DNA of 53,973 bases from Burkholderiales bacterium (GCA_947381415.1 CANCVB010000017.1:1-53973), one strand, 5' to 3'; shown: positions 45,881 through 53,973, counted from the stretch's first letter. Program-made: numbers and translations. The notes: a model not told the origin generated them from the letters alone.

Positions 45881-45967
45881 CCACTGACAACGTGAGGTGA
45901 GCACCTCGGTCCCCCCAAGTGCTTGTTTTTCTGCGTCAGTGGCCCTGAACCTTTATCGGAGCCTCGC
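45881..45967 (+). promoter_or_regulatory. SAH riboswitch expression platform
   Basis: Immediately after the aptamer an 8-bp stem pairs CCACTGAC (45881-45888) with GTCAGTGG (45935-45942) and encloses a small hairpin (45894-45907). The last nine bases before the ahcY ATG, GAGCCTCGC (45959-45967), include the ribosome-binding GGAG core. They are perfectly complementary to GCGAGGCTC (45848-45856) inside the aptamer, which forms part of P2 and P1 when SAH is bound. No intrinsic terminator is present. This predicts translational control: without SAH the site is masked; with SAH it is free. Confidence 0.72.
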
Positions 45968-47401
45968 ATGAATGCATCTTTAAAACCTGCCCAAACCACT
46001 GACTTTCACGTCGCCGACATGAGCTTGGCCGACTGGGGTCGCAAAGAAATCAAAATCGCCGAAACCGAAATGCCCGGCTTGATGGCCATTCGCCAAGAGT
46101 TCGCCAAAGCCCAGCCATTGAAAGGCGCGCGCATCACCGGTTCTTTGCACATGACCATCCAAACCGCTGTGCTGGTCGAAACCCTGCAAGCCTTGGGTGC
46201 CCAAGTGCGTTGGGCCTCTTGCAACATCTTCTCGACCCAAGACCACGCGGCTGCCGCCTTGGTGGCCAATGGCACACCCGTGTTTGCCTACAAAGGCGAA
46301 ACCTTGGCCGATTACTGGGACTACACCCACCGCATTTTTGAGTTTGCGGCCAAGGGTGCTGAGGGTGAAGGCCCCAACATGATTTTGGACGACGGCGGCG
46401 ACGCCACCTTGCTCATGCACTTGGGCAAGCGTGCAGAGACAGACGCCTCTTTGCTGAACAACCCTGGCAGCGAAGAAGAAGTGTGTTTGTTCAACGCCAT
46501 CAAAGCCAAATTGGCCGTGGACCCCACCTGGTACAGCCGTAAAGGTGCGCACATCATTGGCGTGACCGAAGAAACCACCACCGGCGTGTTGCGCCTGAAC
46601 GAGATGGCCGCCAAAGGCAGCCTGATGTTCCGCGCCATCAACGTGAACGACTCGGTGACCAAGAGCAAGTTCGACAACCTGTATGGCTGCCGCGAATCCT
46701 TGGTGGACTCCATCAAACGCGCCACCGACGTGATGATCGCCGGCAAAGTGGCTTTGGTGGCTGGCTATGGCGACGTGGGCAAAGGTTCTGCCCAAGCCCT
46801 GCGTGCCTTGAGCGCCCAAGTCTGGGTGACCGAGATCGACCCGATCAACGCTTTGCAAGCCGCCATGGAAGGCTACAAAGTGGTGACCATGGAATACGCG
46901 GCTGACAAAGCCGACATCTTCGTGTCGGCCACCGGCAACAAAAACGTGATCCGCTACGAGCACATGGCCGCCATGAAGGACGAAGCCATCGTTTGCAACA
47001 TCGGTCACTTCGACAATGAAATCGATGTGGCTTCGCTGGAAAAACTGCAGTGGGACGAGATCAAGCCCCAGGTCGACCATGTCATCTTCCCTGATGGCAA
47101 AAAGATCACCCTGTTGGCCAAAGGCCGTTTGGTGAACCTGGGTTGCGCCACTGGCCACCCCAGCTTCGTCATGTCCTCCAGCTTCGCCAACCAGACCATC
47201 GCGCAAATCGAGTTGTTCACACGCCCTGACCATTACGAATCTGGCAAGGTCTATGTGTTGCCCAAGCACCTGGATGAAAAAGTCGCGCGTTTGCACCTGA
47301 AGAAAGTCGGCGCCATGCTGACCGAACTTACCGATGAGCAGGCCGCTTACATTGGTGTGAGCAAAAGCGGTCCTTACAAGGCCGACACCTACCGCTATTG
47401 A
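45968..47401 (+). CDS. ahcY: Adenosylhomocysteinase
   Basis: AhcY hydrolyses S-adenosylhomocysteine to adenosine and homocysteine with bound NAD, relieving inhibition of methyltransferases. The protein has 477 residues, the usual length of proteobacterial forms. The NAD-binding block [26 protein letters not shown] is intact in the middle, with [12 protein letters not shown] upstream and the C-terminal [12 protein letters not shown] that contributes to the neighbouring active site. The ATG at 45968 follows GGAG by eight bases. It is the first gene after the SAH riboswitch, and tlyA follows after 4 bases. Confidence 0.98.
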   Translation: MNASLKPAQTTDFHVADMSLADWGRKEIKIAETEMPGLMAIRQEFAKAQPLKGARITGSLHMTIQTAVLVETLQALGAQVRWASCNIFSTQDHAAAALVANGTPVFAYKGETLADYWDYTHRIFEFAAKGAEGEGPNMILDDGGDATLLMHLGKRAETDASLLNNPGSEEEVCLFNAIKAKLAVDPTWYSRKGAHIIGVTEETTTGVLRLNEMAAKGSLMFRAINVNDSVTKSKFDNLYGCRESLVDSIKRATDVMIAGKVALVAGYGDVGKGSAQALRALSAQVWVTEIDPINALQAAMEGYKVVTMEYAADKADIFVSATGNKNVIRYEHMAAMKDEAIVCNIGHFDNEIDVASLEKLQWDEIKPQVDHVIFPDGKKITLLAKGRLVNLGCATGHPSFVMSSSFANQTIAQIELFTRPDHYESGKVYVLPKHLDEKVARLHLKKVGAMLTELTDEQAAYIGVSKSGPYKADTYRY

Positions 47402-47405
47402 AACC

Positions 47406-48155
47406 ATGCGCGCCGACCAGTTGCTGGTCGAGCGCGGCTTGGCCGCCACGCGCTCGCAAGCGCAGCGCCTGATTGCCGCAGGCGTGCAATGGCGGCTTGG
47501 CCCAACAGCTTGGCTGCGGGTGGCGAAAAACGGTGAAGACCTTCCCTCATCTTGTGAAATGCAATTGCTGGACGACGCTGAAACCCGCTACGTGTCCCGT
47601 GGCGGCTTGAAGCTTGAAGGTGCTTTGCAGCAAACAGGTTTGCAAGTTGGGGGTTGGGTTTGTCTGGATGTCGGGCAATCCACTGGCGGCTTCACCGACT
47701 GTTTGTTGCAACAAGGTGCTTCGCAAGTTTGGGGTGTGGATGTTGGTCATTCGCAGCTGCATCCTCGCTTGCGTGCGGATTCGCGGGTGTTGTGCATAGA
47801 GCATTGCAATGCCCGCGATTTGCTGCGCTCTCCATTGATCAGCAAGCAAGGCTTTGATTTGATTGTGGCTGATGTGAGTTTCATTTCACTCACTTTGATC
47901 TTGCCAACGCTTTGCCCCTTGCTGACCACAACAGGTCACATGTTGCTACTGGTCAAGCCGCAGTTTGAGCTACAACCCAGTGACATCGGAAAGGGTGGTT
48001 TGGTACATGACCCTGCCAAGTATGTGCAAGTACAAGAGCGTTTGCGCAGTGCGGCGCACACGTTGGAATTGCAGGTGGCGCATTGGTTACCCAGTGCCAT
48101 CACGGGCGGTGACGGTAACCATGAGTTTTTCATTCATCTCAGGAGGCACGCATGA
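47406..48155 (+). CDS. tlyA: TlyA-family rRNA methyltransferase
   Basis: This 249-residue protein has an N-terminal S4 RNA-binding domain (MRADQLLVERGLAATRSQAQ, about 1-60) and an FtsJ-like SAM-dependent methyltransferase domain with motif I at CLDVGQSTGGFTDCLLQQGA. TlyA proteins 2'-O-methylate rRNA; older annotations call them hemolysins. It lies between ahcY and metF and overlaps metF by 4 bases, so it should be on the SAH-controlled transcript. The enzyme both uses SAM and produces SAH. Confidence 0.9.
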   Translation: MRADQLLVERGLAATRSQAQRLIAAGVQWRLGPTAWLRVAKNGEDLPSSCEMQLLDDAETRYVSRGGLKLEGALQQTGLQVGGWVCLDVGQSTGGFTDCLLQQGASQVWGVDVGHSQLHPRLRADSRVLCIEHCNARDLLRSPLISKQGFDLIVADVSFISLTLILPTLCPLLTTTGHMLLLVKPQFELQPSDIGKGGLVHDPAKYVQVQERLRSAAHTLELQVAHWLPSAITGGDGNHEFFIHLRRHA

Positions 48156-48997
48156 GCGACGCCACGACAACTTCCATCAGCTTTGAATTTTTCCCCCCTA
48201 AAACCCCTGAAGGTGCTGACAAGTTGCGCCTTGTGCGACAAGATTTGTATGCCTTGAATCCGCATTTTTTCAGTGTGACCTATGGCGCAGGAGGCTCCAC
48301 CCAAGATGGCACATTGCAGCAGGTTCAAGCCATCTTGGCCGAAGGCCATGACGCTGCCCCTCATTTTTCATGCATTGGTGCCACCCGCGACAGCGTACGC
48401 GCGCAATTGGCGCAATTCAAAGCCGCAGGTATTCGGCGCATGGTGGCTTTGCGAGGAGACTTGCCCAGTGGCCATGGCACGTTCGGTGAGTTTCGCTATG
48501 CCAGTGAATTGGTCGCCTTTATCCGAGAAGAAACAGGTACGCATTTTCATATCGAGGTGGGTTGTTACCCTGAAGTTCACCCACAAGCCAAGTCGCCAGA
48601 ATCAGACTTGAAGGCCTATGTGACCAAAGTCAAGGCAGGCGCGACCTCAGCCATCACACAGTATTTTTTCAACACCGACGCGTATTTTCGGTTTGTCGAC
48701 GAGGCCTACCAACAAGGTGCCGACATACCCGTGGTGCCTGGCATCATGCCCATCATCAGTTCCACCCAATTGATGCGTTTTTCTGACGCTTGTGGCGCAG
48801 AGATTCCGCGCTGGGTACGTTTGAGATTGCAGTCATTCGGCGATGACAGTGCTTCTATCAAAGCATTTGGTTTAGAGGTGGTGACCGATTTGTGCGATCA
48901 GTTGTTGACTGCTGGCGTGCCTGGTTTGCACTTCTACACCATGAACCAAAGCACGGCGGTGAAACAAATCTGTCAAAACTTGAGGCTCGGGGTTTGA
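48152..48997 (+). CDS. metF: Methylenetetrahydrofolate reductase
   Basis: MetF is a flavoenzyme making 5-methyltetrahydrofolate, the methyl donor for homocysteine remethylation to methionine. The 281-residue protein shows the family opening ISFEFFPPKTPEGADKL, the SVTYGAGGST block and the flavin-binding ALRGDLP segment. The ATG overlaps the tlyA stop (ATGA). With ahcY it completes the homocysteine part of the SAM cycle in one operon. Its stop lies 3 bases from that of the convergent paaE. Confidence 0.96.
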   Translation: MSDATTTSISFEFFPPKTPEGADKLRLVRQDLYALNPHFFSVTYGAGGSTQDGTLQQVQAILAEGHDAAPHFSCIGATRDSVRAQLAQFKAAGIRRMVALRGDLPSGHGTFGEFRYASELVAFIREETGTHFHIEVGCYPEVHPQAKSPESDLKAYVTKVKAGATSAITQYFFNTDAYFRFVDEAYQQGADIPVVPGIMPIISSTQLMRFSDACGAEIPRWVRLRLQSFGDDSASIKAFGLEVVTDLCDQLLTAGVPGLHFYTMNQSTAVKQICQNLRLGV

Positions 48998-49000
48998 CCT

Positions 49001-50083
49001 TCATCGTTCGTCAAAACTCAGCACCAACTTAAGTGTCAAGGCTTTGGCTTGGCAAGTCAGCACAAAGCCTTGGTCAATTTCTTCCTGCGTCAGCGTGAAA
49101 TTTTTGTGCATACTGACTTTGCCCTCCATCACTTTGGCTCGGCAGGTGCAACACACACCGTTGCGGCAAGAGTAGGGTAAGTCCAAACCCGCTTGCAGGC
49201 CCGCTGACAAAGGATTGTCATCTTCTGCCATGGATAAGCTGTGTTGTTTGCCGTTGCAAACAAGTTGAAGATCAATGCCACGTGCATCGCTTTGGGGTTC
49301 TGCACGCACTGGCGGGCGTTGCGGGCTGGCGTCACCAAAGTGCTCGCTGTGAATGCGCTCTGGCGCGACGCCTGCACGCTGTAGCGCAGCGACTGTGGCT
49401 TGCATCATGGCCGAAGGGCCACACACAAACACTTCATCCATGTCGGTGCTTGGCAAGATACGCTGGGTGAGTGCCCAGACTTTCTCTTCATCAATACGAC
49501 CTTGCAACAAAGCAATGTCTTGTTCTTGACGTGACAAGACATGCATCAGCGATAAGCGCTGCGGATAGCGGTCTTTCAGGTCTTGCAAGGCTTCATTGAA
49601 CATCACGCTTTGCATGCGTTGGTTGCCGTAGACCAAGCTGTAGCGACTGTGGGTGTTTGACGTCAGTCCGTTGGCGATCAACGATAAAACGGGGGTGATA
49701 CCAGAGCCTGCTGCAAAACAGACAGTATGTTGGGCTTGCGCTTGTGTGGATACAAACCTGCCATCAGGTGGCATGGCATCCAGGCTTTGACCCTCCATCA
49801 GTTCGGTGTTGGCCCACACGGAAAAAACGCCGCCACTGACAGCACGAACACCTATTTCAATTTCACCTGTGGAGCGAAGACGTGCAGGCGTGCTGCACAC
49901 TGAGTAACTGCGTTGACATACCTGCCCAGCAATCGTTGTTCGCACCACCATGTATTGACCCGGCTTGAAATGAAATGTCTCGCGCAAGGTATCGGGTACA
50001 TACAAGGTGATGGCTTTGCCATTGAGGCCTTCGCTGCGCAGTCGAACGACTTGCAATGTATGAAATTGGGGAAGCTTGTCCAT
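49001..50083 (-). CDS. paaE: Phenylacetyl-CoA epoxidase reductase subunit PaaE
   Basis: PaaE passes electrons from NADPH to the PaaABCD oxygenase. The 360-residue protein has an N-terminal FAD-binding domain (the RSYSVC motif near residue 60), an NAD(P)-binding domain (FAAGSGITPVLSLI, VFVCGPSAMM) and a C-terminal plant-type 2Fe-2S ferredoxin domain with YSCRNGVCCTCRAKV and a last Cys in VLTCQAKAL. The ATG at 50083 is preferred; the frame extends to 50113 over the paaD end. It is the last gene of paaABCDE. Confidence 0.95.
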   Translation of the reverse strand: MDKLPQFHTLQVVRLRSEGLNGKAITLYVPDTLRETFHFKPGQYMVVRTTIAGQVCQRSYSVCSTPARLRSTGEIEIGVRAVSGGVFSVWANTELMEGQSLDAMPPDGRFVSTQAQAQHTVCFAAGSGITPVLSLIANGLTSNTHSRYSLVYGNQRMQSVMFNEALQDLKDRYPQRLSLMHVLSRQEQDIALLQGRIDEEKVWALTQRILPSTDMDEVFVCGPSAMMQATVAALQRAGVAPERIHSEHFGDASPQRPPVRAEPQSDARGIDLQLVCNGKQHSLSMAEDDNPLSAGLQAGLDLPYSCRNGVCCTCRAKVMEGKVSMHKNFTLTQEEIDQGFVLTCQAKALTLKLVLSFDER

Positions 50084-50090
50084 GGCAAAT

Positions 50091-50591
50091 TCAATAAGGT
50101 TTGAAATAGTCAAAAGGCTCTGAACAACTTAAGCACTTGCACAGCGCTTTACACGCCGTGGAGCCAAATGCGGAGGTGATGGTGGTGTCGGTCGATTGGC
50201 AGTGCGGACAGGCAATCACATCGTTTTGTAAGCGCCGAGTGAAGCGCACCACCTGCGAAGTCGCGGCACTTTGTCCATTTGGTGGTGCGATGCCATACGC
50301 TTTCAATTTGGCTTTGGCAGTGTCGCTCATCCAGTCCGTGGTCCAAGCAGGGGCGAGTTGGGTAATGACACGCCCTTGCACACCCAGTTGTTGCAATGTG
50401 CTTGTGATGTCGTCGTGTATTTGCGCCATTGCTGGGCAGCCGCTGTAAGTGGGGGTGATGACGACTTCTACTGCATGATGAGTGATGTGCACGTCGCGCA
50501 ATATGCCCATTTCACGCAAACTCACTACCGGTATTTCGGGGTCACAGAGTTGATCCAGCGCCGCATGCACAGCGGCCATGGTTGTGGACAT
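50091..50591 (-). CDS. paaD: Phenylacetyl-CoA epoxidase subunit PaaD
   Basis: This 166-residue PaaD has an N-terminal MIP18/DUF59-like domain (LCDPEIPVVSLREMGILRDV, ITPTYSGCPAM) and a C-terminal cysteine-rich region with CPHC and CKCLSC that may hold a metal. PaaD is thought to assist in assembling or maturing the epoxidase. The ATG at 50591 lies 8 bases after the paaC stop. Five more residues are possible if an upstream start is used. Confidence 0.93.
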   Translation of the reverse strand: MSTTMAAVHAALDQLCDPEIPVVSLREMGILRDVHITHHAVEVVITPTYSGCPAMAQIHDDITSTLQQLGVQGRVITQLAPAWTTDWMSDTAKAKLKAYGIAPPNGQSAATSQVVRFTRRLQNDVIACPHCQSTDTTITSAFGSTACKALCKCLSCSEPFDYFKPY

Positions 50592-50599
50592 GGAAAGAT

Positions 50600-51385
50600 T
50601 CACCACACCGCGTTTGGGTGCGCACGAGCCAAACTTTGCATTTCAGCCAACAGATAGGTCAAATGCTCTGAATGGATACCGTGGTTGCCACTGGGAACAA
50701 AGCCACCCGCAGCTGGAAGTTTCAAACAGGCTTGAAGCAACACAGTGTCAATCAGCGCTTGCCATTCATCCTGGGCTTGTGCGCGAGAAATGGACACACC
50801 CACACTCAGCAACGCGTCGGCATGTGCCAACGGCATCCAAAATTCTTGGGTATAGGGCATGAGGTGGTCTAGCGCTGCTTGCGCGCGCTGCTGCGACTCA
50901 GTTGTGCCGTCCCCCATGCGAATCACCCAATCTTGTGCGTGTTGCCAGTGGTAAGTGGTTTCTTTGATCGCTTTGGCGGCAATCGCTGCAAGGTGGGCAT
51001 CCGTGCATTGCGCCAACTGTGTCCATGTGCCCAACGCCCAGGCGCTGTATAAATAGTTGCGAACCAAGGTGGTGGCGAAGTCGCGTTGGCTACGTCCACT
51101 CGGCGCAAGGGGGCCGTGGTGGGGTAATTCCAACAAGGTGAAATTGCGGAACGTGGGCGCATCTCTGAAGTAAGCCAAACTGTCTTCGGTTTCGCCACTG
51201 CCCATTAACGCTGCAGCGTATTGGTAAAGCAAACGCGACTGTCCGATCAAATCCAAGCTGTGATTCGCCAGTGCAATGTCTTCTTCCAAGACAGGGGCGT
51301 GACCGCACCACTCGGCATTGCGTTGACCCAAGACCAGTGCGTTGTCTGCCAAGTGCAGCACCAAAGGAAGTTGAGGTGCATGCAT
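50600..51385 (-). CDS. paaC: Phenylacetyl-CoA epoxidase subunit PaaC
   Basis: PaaC is the structural, non-catalytic ferritin-like subunit that pairs with PaaA. The 261-residue protein has the typical opening LADNALVLGQRNAEWCGHAP followed by ALANHSLDLIGQSR. The start overlaps the paaB stop by one base (TAATG). The order paaA-paaB-paaC is conserved. Confidence 0.95.
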   Translation of the reverse strand: MHAPQLPLVLHLADNALVLGQRNAEWCGHAPVLEEDIALANHSLDLIGQSRLLYQYAAALMGSGETEDSLAYFRDAPTFRNFTLLELPHHGPLAPSGRSQRDFATTLVRNYLYSAWALGTWTQLAQCTDAHLAAIAAKAIKETTYHWQHAQDWVIRMGDGTTESQQRAQAALDHLMPYTQEFWMPLAHADALLSVGVSISRAQAQDEWQALIDTVLLQACLKLPAAGGFVPSGNHGIHSEHLTYLLAEMQSLARAHPNAVW

Positions 51386-51681
51386 TACATATGCCCAACG
51401 TCGTCGGGGATTGCGTAAAAACTGGGATGGCGAAAAATCTTGTCACCCGCTGGCTCAAACAAAGCCGCTTTGTCATGGGGTTCGCTGGCGTGGATATGCG
51501 CAGAAGCCACCACCCACAAGCTCACACCTTCTTGTCGGCGGGTGTAGACATCGCGCGCCATTTGCATGGCATGCTTGGCGTCACTCGCGTGCAGACTTCC
51601 GCAGTGGCGATGTTCCAAGCCTTGCTTGCTGCGCACGAACACTTCCCACAGTGGCCATTCATGTGATGTGGTGGTGCTCAT
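51385..51681 (-). CDS. paaB: Phenylacetyl-CoA epoxidase subunit PaaB
   Basis: This 98-residue small subunit has the typical sequence [20 protein letters not shown] and [12 protein letters not shown]. PaaB bridges PaaAC heterodimers. The ATG at 51681 overlaps the paaA stop (ATGA). The frame open to 51762 lies within paaA. Confidence 0.95.
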   Translation of the reverse strand: MSTTTSHEWPLWEVFVRSKQGLEHRHCGSLHASDAKHAMQMARDVYTRRQEGVSLWVVASAHIHASEPHDKAALFEPAGDKIFRHPSFYAIPDDVGHM

Positions 51682-52679
51682 GCGGCCTCCTTTAATTGCC
51701 GTCCTTGCTGTTTGCGCGCATGCGCCAGTGCAGCCTCGCGTACCCAAGCACCATCTTCCCAAGCGGTGACACGAGTGGCCAACCGCTCTTTGTTACAGGG
51801 GCCGTTGCCATTCACTGTGGCCCAAAACTCATCCCAATCGATGGCACCGTAGTCGTGGTGCTGGCGCTCTTCATTCCACTTTAAATCGGGGTCTGGCAGG
51901 CTGATACCCAGAGCCTTGGCCTGTGGCACGGTGGCGTCCACAAAGCTTTGACGCAAATCATCATTGCTGATGCGCTTGATGCCCCAGCGCTGGCTTTGCG
52001 CCGAGTTGGGGCTGTCGCTGTCAGGGGGGCCGAACATGGCCAGACATTTCCACCACCAGCGGTTGACCGCGTCTTGCACCATGGCTTGTTGCTCGGGCGT
52101 GCCTTGCATCATCACCATCAGTGACTCAAAACCTTGGCGTTGGTGAAACGACTCCTCTTTACAAATGCGCACCATGGCGCGGGCATAAGGCCCATAGGAG
52201 CAGCGGCACAGCGGTATTTGGTTCATGATGGCTGCGCCGTCGACCAGCCAGCCAATCACGCCGACATCGGCCCAGGTGAGAGTGGGGTAGTTGAAGATGG
52301 AGCTGTATTTGGCTTTGCCACTGTGCAAGGCCTCGAGCATGTGGTCGCGGCTGGTGCCCAAGGTTTCAGCGGCGCTGTACAGGTACAAACCGTGCCCCCC
52401 CTCGTCTTGCACTTTGGCAATCAAGATGGCTTTGCGCTTCAAGCTGGGCGCGCGGCTGATCCAGTTGCCTTCGGGCAGCATGCCGACGATTTCGCTGTGC
52501 GCATGTTGGCTGATTTGGCGCACCAAGGTTTTGCGGTAGTGCTCGGGCATCCAGTCGCGGGGCTCGATTTTGCCCTCGCGGTTGATGGTCTCTTCAAAAT
52601 GGGCTTGTTTGTCTGCGTCCGTCGAGGGATCGGGGTTGACGCTCAGGGGGGGATTCAGGTCTAAAGCCTGTGTGTACAT
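51678..52679 (-). CDS. paaA: Phenylacetyl-CoA epoxidase catalytic subunit PaaA
   Basis: PaaA is the di-iron subunit that makes the 1,2-epoxide of phenylacetyl-CoA, the entry step of aerobic phenylacetate breakdown. The 333-residue protein carries the di-iron ligand motifs DEGGH and EESFH. GGAG lies six bases ahead of the ATG at 52679. It leads the paaABCDE operon; the ligase, isomerase and ring-opening genes are not in the window. A TetR-type operator lies about 50 bases upstream. Confidence 0.97.
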   Translation of the reverse strand: MYTQALDLNPPLSVNPDPSTDADKQAHFEETINREGKIEPRDWMPEHYRKTLVRQISQHAHSEIVGMLPEGNWISRAPSLKRKAILIAKVQDEGGHGLYLYSAAETLGTSRDHMLEALHSGKAKYSSIFNYPTLTWADVGVIGWLVDGAAIMNQIPLCRCSYGPYARAMVRICKEESFHQRQGFESLMVMMQGTPEQQAMVQDAVNRWWWKCLAMFGPPDSDSPNSAQSQRWGIKRISNDDLRQSFVDATVPQAKALGISLPDPDLKWNEERQHHDYGAIDWDEFWATVNGNGPCNKERLATRVTAWEDGAWVREAALAHARKQQGRQLKEAA

Positions 52680-52719
52680 GGGCAGCTCCAATGGCCGAGG
52701 AGGTCAACGGCGTCTACAA

Positions 52720-52725
52720 AGTATA
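52720..52725 (-). promoter_or_regulatory. Candidate -10 box of the paa promoter
   Basis: TATACT on the minus strand (52725-52720) would place the transcription start about 34 bases before paaA. The matching -35 region falls inside the inverted repeat at 52730-52753 and is a poor match, as expected for a promoter closed by a bound repressor. Confidence 0.45.
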
Positions 52726-52729
52726 TCAA

Positions 52730-52753
52730 TTAACCGACCAATCGGTTGGTTAA
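52730..52753. promoter_or_regulatory. TetR-type (PaaR-like) operator
   Basis: This 24-bp inverted repeat has the left arm TTAACCGACCAA and the right arm TCGGTTGGTTAA, matching at 10 of 12 positions. The core ACCGACC...GGTTGGT resembles sites bound by PaaR and other TetR-family regulators of phenylacetate genes. It overlaps the paa -35 region and the last bases of rlmJ. No tetR gene is in the window. Confidence 0.72.
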
Positions 52754-53649
52754 CCGGCATTCAGTGTGAAACCAGCTTGGTTGTCTTGGCCCATCAACAA
52801 AACCATTTGAGGCAAAGCGGCTTCCAATTCTTCTTTCAAGGTGAAAGGCGGATTGATGACCACAATTCCGCTTTCAACCAGGCCTAAGCGCTTGACCGGG
52901 TCGCCTGTGACGGCTTCGGGTCTCTGCGCCCCAGAGCGAATGCGCAAGCTTGCATGCAACCAAGGGCGGTTGTATTGTTTGGCCAAGTTACTCAAATGTC
53001 GCGGCAGACTATGGGCTTGGGGGCGCGGAATGATGGGGTACCAAATGACAAAAGTGCCCGTGGCAAAGCGTTGCAAGCCGGTGGATACCGCAACCACCAC
53101 ACGCTCGTAATCCAGTTTGATTTCGTAACTGGGATCAATAAATACCAAGCCTCGACGCGTCGGCGGCGGCAGGTATTTGGGCAAGCCCAGGAAGCCGTCC
53201 TCGTGCATCACCATGGTTTGTCGACCCGCTTGCAAGGCCTCGACATTGGTCATCAGATTGCGAATATCGGTAGGGTGAAGTTCAAACAATTTCAGCTTGT
53301 CTTGCTCACGCAATAAATGGTGGGCAATAAAGGGTGACCCAGGGTAGTGAAGCAAACCCCCTTGCGGGTTGAAATGGTCAAGAACGGCACGATAGGCCAG
53401 CAAGGCTGGCGCCATCGGTCCAGAAAGCCTGGATTTGTTGCGCATTAACGCCAGCAGACCCTCTTGCGCTTCACCGCTTTGTTTGGCATCAGGGCTGTCA
53501 AGTTTGTAAAGCCCAGGCCCGCTGTGGGTGTCAATGGCTGTGTAACCCACCTCTTTTTGTGCAAGATAGTGCATCACAGAGATCAAAACCGTGTGTTTTA
53601 AAACATCGGCGTGGTTTCCTGCGTGAAAGGCGTGACGGTAACTGAACAT
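52750..53649 (-). CDS. rlmJ: 23S rRNA A2030 N6-methyltransferase
   Basis: RlmJ methylates A2030 of 23S rRNA. The 299-residue protein begins MFSYRHAFHAGNHADVLKH, diagnostic for the family, and carries the catalytic motif DPSY (FIDPSYEIKLDY) typical of N6-adenine methyltransferases. Its stop lies inside the putative PaaR operator. It is divergent from rplM. Confidence 0.95.
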   Translation of the reverse strand: MFSYRHAFHAGNHADVLKHTVLISVMHYLAQKEVGYTAIDTHSGPGLYKLDSPDAKQSGEAQEGLLALMRNKSRLSGPMAPALLAYRAVLDHFNPQGGLLHYPGSPFIAHHLLREQDKLKLFELHPTDIRNLMTNVEALQAGRQTMVMHEDGFLGLPKYLPPPTRRGLVFIDPSYEIKLDYERVVVAVSTGLQRFATGTFVIWYPIIPRPQAHSLPRHLSNLAKQYNRPWLHASLRIRSGAQRPEAVTGDPVKRLGLVESGIVVINPPFTLKEELEAALPQMVLLMGQDNQAGFTLNAG

Positions 53650-53680
53650 GCACTATCGTAACCCGCTGCGGCAAAATCAG

Positions 53681-53708
53681 TTGGTAAGCCTTCTATTTGG
53701 CATAGAAT
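53681..53708 (+). promoter_or_regulatory. Candidate rplM promoter
   Basis: TTGGTA (53681-53686), a 16-base spacer and TAGAAT (53703-53708) form a reasonable sigma-70 promoter with a start near 53715, about 110 bases before the rplM ATG. Confidence 0.6.
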
Positions 53709-53714
53709 AGTGGG

Positions 53715-53825
53715 CTTCGCAGCGAACAAGGCCCCGCGGCGAAGTACACATCCCCACCTAAGAGGTTCCCAGAAGAGGAACACCGACCGTGGAAAAGGGC
53801 CCCACAACCCACTCTAGGAAAACAC
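53715..53825 (+). promoter_or_regulatory. Structured leader of rplM
   Basis: The untranslated leader contains successive small stems: CTTCGC/GCGAAG (53715-53720, 53739-53744) and GTTCC/GGAAC (53765-53769, 53777-53781), plus a GTGG/CCAC pair near 53789-53804. AGGA lies ahead of the ATG. Ribosomal-protein leaders are often autoregulated by a protein of the operon. Whether this one is cannot be told from sequence. Confidence 0.4.
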
Positions 53826-53973
53826 ATGTCCACTTTCAGCGCAAAACCCGCTGACGTGACGCATGAGTGGTTTGTGATTGACGCCACCGACAAGGTGCTC
53901 GGACGGATTGCCAGCGAAGCAGCCCTCCGTTTACGCGGCAAGCACAAAGCCATTTATACGCCCCACGTCGATA
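53826..53973 (+). CDS. rplM: 50S ribosomal protein L13, 5' part
   Basis: The first 49 codons of L13 are present before the window ends. The sequence [19 protein letters not shown] followed by [16 protein letters not shown] matches the L13 N-terminus closely. It is normally followed by rpsI (S9), which would lie beyond the window. The gene is cut by the window edge, not broken. Confidence 0.96.
   Translation, partial: MSTFSAKPADVTHEWFVIDATDKVLGRIASEAALRLRGKHKAIYTPHVD

Noticed and set aside
45980-47449. A 489-codon open frame antisense to ahcY
   Set aside because: It mirrors a strongly conserved, codon-biased gene and its translation is His/Val/Gly-rich shadow sequence with no family pattern; long antisense frames are common opposite such genes.

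Overview
The window reads as a chromosomal segment of a betaproteobacterium, most likely a Comamonadaceae-like member of the Burkholderiales. The support is gene content and order: ybeX/corC-lnt-glyQS-gmhB-plsC, a liuR/aceK cluster, a SAH riboswitch ahead of ahcY, a double-length UvrA and paaABCDE. The genus cannot be fixed from the sequence alone. Genes are tightly packed, often with ATGA overlaps, and no stretch over 300 bases lacks a gene. I saw no integrase, transposase, insertion sequence, CRISPR array or tRNA.

Layout. (1) 1-218: the tail of an rRNA operon (spacer, 5S rRNA, terminator). (2) 227-8925: a metallo-beta-lactamase-fold hydrolase facing away from a housekeeping run of corC, lnt, glyQ, glyS, gmhB, plsC and a YgjP-type metallopeptidase. 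(3) 8894-14151: a second MBL-fold hydrolase divergent from a LiuR-type MerR regulator, followed in one apparent operon by carbonic anhydrase, isocitrate dehydrogenase kinase/phosphatase and a thiolase. (4) 14206-25732, minus strand: a ten-gene type IVb (R64 thin-pilus-like) operon. It holds a major pilin, a TcpQ-like protein, a PilN secretin, PilO2, PilP, a PilQ ATPase, PilR, two paralogous minor pilins and a HerA/DUF87-type ATPase. (5) 25929-31027: a second LiuR operator and liuB - acyl-CoA dehydrogenase - liuD - DUF1289. (6) 31131-36485: an MHS-family transporter with an unusual loop, then livHMGF. (7) 36493-45756: a 1910-residue tandem UvrA, prfC and an orphan hybrid histidine kinase. (8) 45809-48997: SAH riboswitch, ahcY, tlyA and metF. 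(9) 49001-52753: paaABCDE on the minus strand with a TetR-type operator. (10) 52750-53973: rlmJ and the start of rplM.

How the parts fit. Two near-identical LiuR-type operators, 16 kb apart, join the branched-chain acyl-CoA carboxylase genes to a thiolase, a carbonic anhydrase (a plausible bicarbonate source for the carboxylase) and AceK (control of the glyoxylate branch that uses the resulting acetyl-CoA). The pilus operon lies between the two loci. In the ahcY operon the aptamer contains a perfect 9-base complement of the ahcY ribosome-binding region, which predicts a translational ON switch by SAH.

Most notable observations: the HerA-type ATPase translationally coupled to a type IVb pilus operon; the PilL-like protein joining a secretin N0-like domain to a TcpQ-like domain; the SAH riboswitch anti-SD; livH apparently starting at ATC; the tandem UvrA with one missing zinc ligand; and a cysteine-containing periplasmic insertion in the MHS transporter.
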